From assembly GCA_037039925.1 (NCBI GenBank), contig JAXRKP010000700.1, positions 85,001-149,000 of the forward strand: a DNA stretch of 64,000 nucleotides. The letters are read 5' to 3'. Position numbers and translations under genes: made by a program. Position 1 is the first letter of the stretch. Every line of letters begins with the position of its first letter. The stretch comes from Doris montereyensis. Lineage: Eukaryota; Mollusca; Gastropoda; Nudibranchia; Dorididae. Below are positions 15,561-26,200 of this stretch, in pieces. A model generated the notes under the pieces. It ran no database searches and was not told the DNA's origin. It was given only the letters and a program-made list of their open reading frames with translations.

Positions 15561-16611
15561 AAATCCGGATAATCTATAGCTTTATGAGCTTTACGGCTTT
15601 TAAGAAGGCTTCATTTTACATAATTCACTATACATTAAATACATACACATACATTTTATAAGTCTTCATTGGAATTTGAAGGCTTAAAAACCTCTCTAGT
15701 TCCATTTCTTTAGAGTAGGTTGACCATTTGATGACACCTATTTTAACCAAACGCGCAGTGAGATTGAAAAAAACGTGAATATTTAGGTATTACATAAACA
15801 CATTCCTAATTTCTGGGCTTTTTCAAGTTTATTAAATATAAACAGAAAATTCATTAGGTAACTTGGATCAGTTCCACACCAAACAAAGGTGACAGAATCT
15901 TCTTCAAAATATGAATAAGATATTAACGACTCTGGAATACATAAGCATGATGGTTGGACATCAGTTGTGTCATGAGACAACCCACAATAGATGCGGCTAT
16001 AGCCAGTATGATGAAAGGGAAAAAGTCCATCCTCTCATTATATAGGAGGCCTGCTATTATTGGCCCCATGATTTCAGCCCATTACTAAAGCCCTTGCACC
16101 AACCTAGCCCATAAGTACCGCCAGCAAAAGACAAAAACCAAAGACAAGTCACTTCAAAGTGCAATAAAATGTATATCCACAGCTTTTATATCATAGGGCT
16201 AATAGTACACAGTAAATCAACATTGACAAGAGATTTTTAAGTTTGCAAAGAATTCTAGGAGGAACTATGCATTATCGTCCCGACCCCCTCCATTACTGTC
16301 ACAAACTGTTGCTCATCTCAGAATTCCATACATCTCTAATCTATTCATTTAAGGAGTATACAATACTATTATGTTTAAAAAGTTTAAGCACAAAAATAGA
16401 GTATGCATAGAAAAATCACCTTCTGCCCCTTTTTTAAGTCCTCTGATTAACAAAATGTAAGACAAAGGAGTAACCTGTTTTGACCCATGGCAGGATATAG
16501 ACAGTATGATTTCCTTCAAAACATATGGTCCCACTTCATAATTCCATACATGTAATTTAGTTAAAGAGATATATTGAACAGCCTCTCTATTTGTCTATCT
16601 GCCTGTCTGCC
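15561..16611. other. Gene-free spacer
   Basis: No coding or structural signal recognised. Confidence 0.5.
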
Positions 16612-16941
<330 letters not shown>

Positions 16942-17024
16942 TTACAAGGCTTCAAGATAAAATTGTATTTCTTACTTACTATGTCCATCGTAGTCTTGAG
17001 AGACAGAATAATTCTGACACATTA

Positions 17025-17215
17025 CTAATAGATCGATCGATAGATAGGTAGGTAGATATGCAGATCGATAGATAAATAGATAAAAAAGAGATAGATACAG
17101 ATGAAAAGATAAATGGACAAACAGCTAGAGAGACACATAAAAGGAGATAAAAAATAGATAATAGAGACTAAGAAACAGAGAGAGAGAGACAGACAGACAG
17201 ACAGAGAAACAGATA
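17025..17215. repeat. Degenerate GATA/GACA repeats
   Basis: Scattered GATA units (17,030-17,105) and a short GAGA/GACA array (17,176-17,205) in otherwise unremarkable sequence. Confidence 0.7.
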
Positions 17216-17810
17216 GACAAACTTAAATACAGTGTCTGACTTGTACCTATACCCCCTGCCTCCATCTGATCCCTGATATCCAACCCCTGGTTAAGTCCCT
17301 CCAGCAACTATTCCCAACGGCCACAAAGAGATTCAAACTTTTAATTTATCGTACTTGGCAATAATGAGAAAGAACATCAAATATGCCTGTAATACTCATT
17401 AGATCTAGATGATTTTATTGTGTAAAAAGGTTCTCTTTCAAAGTAAATTGTCATAGAGATGATTTGACATTATATCTTTTATGTCCACTTATTATTGAAT
17501 TTTGCATCACTAGCAAAAATTTGAATGGTGTGCCCGACTACAGAAGTCCTACTGATAGTTTTACTATGAAGAAGAATAAAAAGGAGAAGAAAGAAGAGAT
17601 GAAGAAGACGAAGAAGAAGAAGAAAGGCTGAGAACAGGAGAGAGAGAAGGAAACAAAGTTCTTCAGTAGTGCTAAACTGTTTTAGAGGGAGAAAGGAGAC
17701 TGGCAGACTAACAGGTAGACAGCCAGAGATATGTTGCCAATGAATATAAGACAGTAATAATAATAACAATAATAGTAACAGTAGTATCTAGAGCGGGTCC
17801 TACTAAAATG

Positions 17811-18202
17811 CGAAAAGACACGAAAAGACGCGAAAAGACACGAAAAGATTTTCCACATAAAAGAGGGTCAGGGTCATCAGCCTAAATATAGGGCACTGGC
17901 TCTTCTTGTATTACGATGTCGTTCAGCCCTAAATTTAGAGCCTTCGCTGCTCCTGGGTAGATGCATCGTCGCCCTATCTATAGGACATATTATAAGCTCT
18001 TCTCGGGATATATATATCAACTTTGCTTTCATTTCACCTCGGTAAACAACAACATGTGCTGTGAATCTGGTACTGTTTTGAATAGGAAAATATCCTAGGT
18101 GCAATGCTTCGTGGGGCATTATTACTCGGTGTCTTTTCGTGTCTTTTTATGACTTTTCATTTGTCTTTTCGCGTGTTTCCGTTTATCTTTTAGTGTCTTT
18201 TT
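17811..18202. mobile_element. Putative fold-back element with tandem-repeat arms
   Basis: The left arm (17,811-17,849) is four tandem copies of CGAAAAGACA. The right arm (about 18,129-18,202) is a decayed array of the reverse complement (TGTCTTTTCG and variants). About 280 bp of unrelated sequence lies between, with no transposase. Inverted arms made of short tandem units are the hallmark of fold-back type DNA elements. Target duplications were not found, so a chance pairing of two simple repeats is possible. Confidence 0.45.
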
Positions 18203-18298
18203 GAGATTTAGTGACACCGTCTACAGCAAGTAGTCAATAGATATAAAAGAAAGAAGAAAAAAGGAAAGAAGAAAAAGGAGAAAATATTTTATAAGGAA

Positions 18299-19060
<762 letters not shown>

Positions 19061-19139
19061 AAGGAGACAGCGATAGGTCAGGGAGAGTAATAAATATGAT
19101 AATGGGGGGGGAATTTATTATAATAACGGGGGGGAGAAA

Positions 19140-19169
19140 GAGAGCTAGAGAGAAAGAGAGAGAGAGGGG

Positions 19170-19206
<37 letters not shown>
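19140..19206. repeat. (GA)n then (GACA)n microsatellite
   Basis: Short GA array grading into GACA repeats to about 19,228. Confidence 0.95.
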
Positions 19207-19230
<24 letters not shown>

Positions 19231-19252
19231 GAGAGACAGAGAGAAAGACACG

Positions 19253-19350
19253 TGTACACTCTGTACAGATGGACAAACACAGAAAGAGAAACAGACATAC
19301 AATAGACGCAAAGAGATACTGACAGTAGAGAAAGAGGTGAGAGAGTGAGT

Positions 19351-19396
<46 letters not shown>

Positions 19397-19417
19397 AGAG
19401 ATAAAAGAGAGAGAGAG

Positions 19418-19470
<53 letters not shown>

Positions 19471-19594
19471 GGAAAGAGAGAGAGGGGGGAGAGGGATGTA
19501 CACTCTGTACAGATGGACAAACACAGAAAAGAGATAGACATACAGACGCAAAGAGATACCGATAGTAGAGAAAGAGGTGAGAGAGTGAGTGTGA

Positions 19595-19680
<86 letters not shown>
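19253..19680. repeat. Second tandem duplication, about 244-bp period
   Basis: TGTACACTCTGTACAGATGG and about 95 following bases occur at 19,253 and 19,497 with small indels. Each copy is followed by GA arrays (19,353-19,470 and 19,610-19,677). The period nearly equals that of the duplication at 18,568, though the unit sequence is different. Confidence 0.93.
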
Positions 19681-20201
19681 CATGAGACAGAGACAGTAGA
19701 CACGCATAAGAGACAGAGTGAGAAAAACAGAGAGGAAGAGTAACTCAAGTATAATCAAATGTAGATTCTATTACTCACTGAAGTATGTCTATCAGATGAT
19801 TGAGTTTGTCTTTTTTGACGCTCTCATTTCAAGATCTTTTTCTTGCACATAATCTAGATCTAGATCTAAATCTAGATCTATAGAAAATTTAGATAGATTT
19901 TCTAATAACAATTTTTTCGTTTGTTTTGAGCCCAGGACTATCTACTCTCTTTCCTGTGAAGATCAACAACAAAACAGGAGTTGTCTATATAGATCTAGGT
20001 ACGGTTTGCTTGATTTCACAATTATACGCTCTTCTATGTGAGTGGGAACATAAATTTCCAACTGATGTTTGTGTTTTGAAATTATGGGATGTGTTATCAG
20101 AGAGGGGAAATGTAACTTGTCTTTGTCAATAAGTAATGCCTTTATTAGATAGATCTAGAATCTACCTTTTTCAAATGTTTTGAAAGTTTTGCTAAGGAAA
20201 T
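19681..20201 (+). promoter_or_regulatory. Upstream region of the Polycomb gene
   Basis: AT-rich sequence directly before the start codon of the chromobox gene. It contains clustered TCTAGATCTAGATC motifs (19,853-19,880) but no clear TATA box or initiator. The core promoter cannot be placed, and an upstream untranslated exon farther left cannot be excluded. Confidence 0.3.
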
Positions 20202-20255
20202 ATGGGTGAGAGGGTCTTTGCCGCTGAATGTATTCAAAAGAGAAGAGTTCGCAAG
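20202..20255 (+). CDS. Pc: Polycomb exon 1
   Basis: 18 codons starting MGERVFAAECIQKRRVRK, ending in phase 0 before GTAGGT. This is the first strand of the chromodomain, with the FAAE signature of Polycomb-class chromodomains. Confidence 0.9.
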
Positions 20256-23200
20256 GTAGGTTCTGGTGTTCTCCCAGTTCTATGTAGACTCTAGTTAGTC
20301 TTTTCCTTTAGTAAGCTAGCTCTAGATTAAGTAGATCTAGATCTAGATCTAGCCTATATTAGCTTATAGTTGATCTTGAAAATCTAGATCTAGAGTGGTG
20401 TTACGTCAACACGGCTTTAACATCAGTACACTGAGCTGGTCAGTTCAGTTTGATGTGTCTGTGAAAAAAAGTTCTCTTTCTTTATTTCAATAAAAATTGT
20501 CTATTCAATTATAAAAAGGTGTTCTAGATTTAGACTAGGGCATCCATGATCAGGTACCAATTTTTTTTTCGCTGGTGACTTAAATTCAATAGAGGTCTAT
20601 AGTAAAGATAATACTTTTTTTAGACACAAGTCAATAACAATAATCTATAGAGAACTACCGAGTCTGACCGATCCTCCACACAGCGGCCATCTTCTTTCTT
20701 TTGTCACTGGTTTCCCTGCCGGCCAGATAAAATTTATTATTTATTTCCTACCGGACGGCCTAGCAGCAAAGCTCTTGCTATGCGTTTTCCGGCGACCTGC
20801 GCTTGCCTCGGGTTGGGAACTGATGGCTTCACCAGTGACAAAGTCTGTCAACTATGCTGTAGGACTCTCTCTGTACGTTTGTGTGTCTCTCGCCCTTCTC
20901 GTTAAACTCAGACTCAGAGAAAGTCTTTTCCTACAAATGGAGAGAGATACACATACTCATACACACTCAAGACACAAACAGAGAGGAAGGGGAAAAAACA
21001 CAAGACCAAGAAAGATAGATAAAAGGAGATCGACACACATATATGTGCGAGAGACACACATATATACATACACATCTTCAGATCAAATCACGCATGCCAC
21101 GAAGATTTAGAACTCATGTTGAATCTTGACACAAGATCTAGGAAAGATAAAAGGGGAGGGTGACACATTTACACACGCATGACTGAGACAGACAGACACA
21201 GTGAGACAAACACAAGACCAAGAACGATAGAAGGAGGTAGATACACACACAAGACAGAGAGAAAGGACACGGCCAAGAAAGAAGGTGTGTGATACACACG
21301 AGAGAGAGATCTGTATATCAAGTCACATCTAGATCTAATGGTGGATCGTTCCCACCCACCATATTCATCTGTAATTTGGCACATCCAGGGGGGGGGGGGA
21401 GTGAAAGTGTCAAATAATAACGGAATGTTCCTTCCACCATGTTCATCTGTAATTTGTCACATCCAGGGGGAAGCAGTGAAAATGTCAAATAATAACAAAA
21501 TAAAATCATCATTAAGTCTACCGTACATCTAGATCTAGATGTTTAAATTCATACATTAGTCATTACAAAAATACAAAGTCAATTCTTAATTTAACTGGGA
21601 TCATGCTCAGGTCCATCATTCATAACTAATGACGGATAGTGGCAACGTTTATCCGTTAGAACGATGAATAGCGCTGACCAAAATAAAAGTATTAAAAGCT
21701 CTCATTTCCAAAGAAATAAATGTTGTTTGTTCCATACAATAACTTACAAGAATCTGTAGTGTCTTTTGTCTTATAGTGGTTGGTTGTTTTGTATTTAAAT
21801 GTAGATCTAGCTAAGCTGATGTTACAGTTGCTATGTTGATGTTAAAATTAAAATGATGATGGTACTCCTGAAGAACTGATGTCCTGTTTGACCCAGAAAA
21901 AGTTGGCCAGTAGGATACCTCACCAAATTTTAAATGAGAATAAAGTGAAAATAAGGGGCAGTGTTACATGAAAACCCAGTGGAAAAAATTATGGATTTAC
22001 CGTTACCAACTGAATCATTAAATTAAATCTTTCACAATCCCTGAAGCCTGCCTACCCCTCATCCCCAGGAAAGAGAAAATAGATAGAGAGGAATAAAGAT
22101 ACGCATCATTGTAGAACTTGTCAGATCATATAGTTTACATCATGGGTAAAAATATTTTCCGCGAATGACTTTTTATATATATATAATAATAGAGATAATA
22201 TTGTTTACCTCATCATTGTTTCAGGGAAATGTTGAGTATTTTGTCAAATGGAAAGGATGGTCAAATAAGTAAGTATGGAGGGTTTTTGTTGCTTTTTTCT
22301 TAATTTGTAACATTTCAAAAAGATATGACAAGAATTATTTTCTGTTTTATGTTGTCTAGTTTTTATATTATGTATGATTATGAAGTTTTTAAAGTAAATA
22401 GAGGGCAACAGCCAGTTTACAAAGAAGTCTGTAGATATCCCTTCTGTTTTCATTTGAATCATTTAAACACATTGTGTGGACACTTTGATGTGTCCATAAA
22501 ATGTCATCAGAATTAAAATGCCATATAAGAGGTTCATACTCGTGATAAATCTTTGTACCGTTTTGAACAGTTTTAATGGGGGGGTCGTTATGTCTAGGTA
22601 ATTTTAAACGTCTCTGATTTGGATATTCTTTACATGTTTTCTTTTTACTATAAATCTGAGAGATTCGTGTATGTGTATATAGTATTATTATATGCCATGT
22701 GTTTTCAATATATTTAGTTTCCTCTAAGACGAAATATGACAATAAGTGACAACTCCACTTATAAAATCTATTAAAGTCTTTAGAGAACAAACTTATAAAA
22801 TAGTAAGATTGGGCACAATCAACTCTGATGGTATGAACGTCTTACACCAATTTGTATAATTTTCTCTGGAGTAACTCCCATAGTCGGGCACACGCTATTA
22901 CTATCCCTGACCCTTCACCATTCTCTACCCTACCCCATCCGCCCCCACCACCCCCACAAAACTATCCCACCCTAACCCTGCCCCCTACCCCTTCCTATCC
23001 CGGGCAAAGCTGGGTCCCTCTGGCAGTTCATACCCTGTGTGCCCATCTATGGTAGCATACTCAATGGTAGGCATCTTTGCACACACATTTTTTTTTTCTT
23101 CTTCACTACGTTCACCATTTACCGGAAGCAACATTGCGCGCAGTTTCTTACCATTACGGAATAGACCCTATTTTATCACCAAGGAGAAAATACTCAAGAC

Positions 23201-26200
23201 TTCAATAACTTGGAAAGCATCAGCTTGTGCTAACTGGCATTTTTTAAAATTTCAGATAAATTGTTTACTCTCTTCCCTTATTGCATCGATAAATTTGTAA
23301 TTTATAAATACATTTCGCACCTTCAGTGTAAATTTTTGCCTTGATTGACACTTCCTTTCATTCATTCTCTATCATTTCTTTTTTCTAGACCCAGTGAGGT
23401 ATAGGTCTAGTCTTATATTTATCCTATTTTTCGTTCTTGTTTCCCATACTCACACGTCTCTCTCTCCCTTTCTTTCTTCCCTGCCTTTTTTCTTTCTTTT
23501 TCTCTCTCTCTATTTCTCTCCTTCTCACCTTTTATTACTTACTTATTTTCATATTTTTATTTCATTCTAGATCTGAACCTTCCACTCTCGTTCATTCTTC
23601 ACACCCCCTTTGCTACGTTTCTTATCATCACTGTCTTTTTCTTTCTTTTTCCTTTATGTTTTTCTTCTGACCTCACATTGTGTGATGCCTGAGGTAGTAC
23701 TTAGATCTAGATCATAGATATTTCTCGTCTGTTGTCTGGCGAAGGTTATACCCGAAACATCACATGTTTGTTCTGTCTTTATTAGTGGAGTTGTCATATT
23801 TCGCCTTTGACTTCACTCCACTGTGGCTCCTTCGTATTAGTTTCCTCTAATGAGTCTCTTGGCTAGGGCGTGAGGAATGAGGTAATTTGTATAGTATATA
23901 GCAGGAAATCAGCTGATTTGCACTTCCTGATCAGCTCGGATTTTCAGGTGACTTCTATTTTCAGTTTTTTAGAATCTATATAAGAGTTGTCAGAGTAGCT
24001 AAAATGTACGCTTAGACTGATTATTGGAGACAAATCCAAAGGGCATCAAAACATCAGCAGTTGAGTCTCACCAAAGGGGTGCCATAACTATTTTTAAAAT
24101 GCGGGCCTACTAAGCTCTTTTTATTTTCTATGCCTCATGATAAGGTGACCATATCAAATGTGATTCGACGGCATCTTATCATGGCCATCTTTGCTAAAGA
24201 TAGCCATTACTCGATTGAAAAGATTTAATCCAAGCAATAAGCCTAGCCTGAGAGCTGCTCAGTAAGACAACTAAGCTATGTTATGAGCTGGCTTTATTGA
24301 TGGAAACTGTCTTTTTAAAAACCTGATTGTGTCCAAATAAAGCACCAAGGACATTTAGTTATTTTAGTGGACTAAGTAAAATATTGCTTGTCGTTGTTTG
24401 ACATAAATAAATGATTCAGAGTTTGTTTTTTGTTGATTTTTAATTTTGAGTTGGGTTGTTTTGTTATTGTTAGGATTTTTTTACTTCAAGGCTAAGGATG
24501 GAAATATAAATTTGTCCTGGAGAATTGTACTCTCTCAGGCATAATTGGTGTGGTCAAATACATGAATTGGTTTACCTCAAGGAAAAAGTACTTTGGCTTA
24601 GATAAAGTGAGTAGCGATGATTGGTAGTTAAGTGGTCACTACTGTCTCTGCATGATCTTTGTCGGACATCGTGCACAATGCTTAAATCTTTCCTTGTCTT
24701 TTGTCAACTTCTTAACCTCCTTCCAGGACATGCCAATTAGGTCTTTTTCGATATATAATTTCGTTTTCCATGTTGCTTGTGGTCTTCCCTTGCTCCTTGT
24801 GGGTTCCACTTTCTAAATTGGCTTGTTGGTCTCTCAGATGTTTATCGACAGTATCATGGATTCAGCCATGCGGCATATGGCTGAACAATTTACTTGGTAT
24901 AGATAGAAGTGTTTTTGTTTTTCTTTGTAATTATTTCTTTGATCTTTATCTTAAATCATTGTGATTCTATATTATATCTTCTTCTATAGGTCAGATACAA
25001 GTTCAAACTTGTCTTTCAGCACTATTTGAAATTTTTCTTTCTTTGGTCTTGCTGTAGTAGATTCATTTGGAATTTAAACCAATGGTTATTTTTTGTCTTG
25101 CATGCTCTTTTTGATATCAGTGTAAGTTTGGTCAGTACAATGTAATGGTCTGATCCTATATACACTCCCCATAACACTCTAATATCACCCAGAGATCTCC
25201 AAAATCTTTTAATATAATAATACAGAAGTGAATGATATGGGTTGATCTAGTAATCTGGTTACATCCAGGTAGCTTTGGGGATATTGATCCTCCAATGGCT
25301 AGGCTACTTGAAGCCCAAAAGTCTGCAAGTCTTTCGCCACTGTCGTTCATTGTACTTAGATCATGATTTCCTCATATCCTACATCACCCTTTCCCGCTTT
25401 TGCATTTGCATCTCCCATAATCATTATCATATCTTTGGTTGGAATTTTTTCTGTGATTTTTTTAGTGTTTGTAGTCTGTTATGAAAATAATCTTTATCTT
25501 CATCCTTGGAATCATTTGTGGGTGTGTAAATCAGGATGATATTCAAAATTATTTTCAGTTAGTTTTTTATGTTTTGTTGTATTGTACCTAAAATGGTTTT
25601 TTGAATTATTTTAAGTTGCTTAAAGTGTTGGCCAAAAATTGACTATTTTGTATCTTTTATGTGACAGGTACAATACTTGGGAACCAGAGGAGAACATTCT
25701 TGATCATAGGCTCATAGCTCAATTCACGTAAGTATAGAATGGTATATAACATATTAATATATATACAGTGGTCTCTCCCAAAATGCAGTCCACAGACGAT
25801 AAAGAAACTATGCATGTTGACAGAATCAAAGGCCACAGCTCGTTATTTATATTGCTATTCTTGTTTGGAAATAAACCTCTTTTGTTTGTTATTTTCGAAG
25901 ACCCAATAAGTCTAACCTCTTCTCAAAGATCTGAAACATTATTCTTCTCCGCTCAAGATTACAACAAGGGGTGGGATGGTCAAGATACTCAGCAACTAGA
26001 TTTTTTTTATTGATTAACATGTGTGTCATACACGTGGGTAAAAAGGACACCCACCATTTCTCAGATTTTCTCACCATTATTGAAGAGGAGAGAGCCGACC
26101 AGACTGTCTGTCTGGCAGCCCGTCAGTCGGGGAGGGAAGGGGCTGGCAAGGGACACCAGAATCGAGACAGTCATGACTGGTTGCATTATTATTATTGTAT

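Noticed and set aside
17877..18119. 80-codon frame between the fold-back arms
   Set aside because: No similarity to any transposase I know; probably chance.
20775..21110. 111-codon frame in Polycomb intron 1
   Set aside because: Low-complexity His/Thr/Arg content from CA-rich sequence; lies inside an intron of a well-supported gene.
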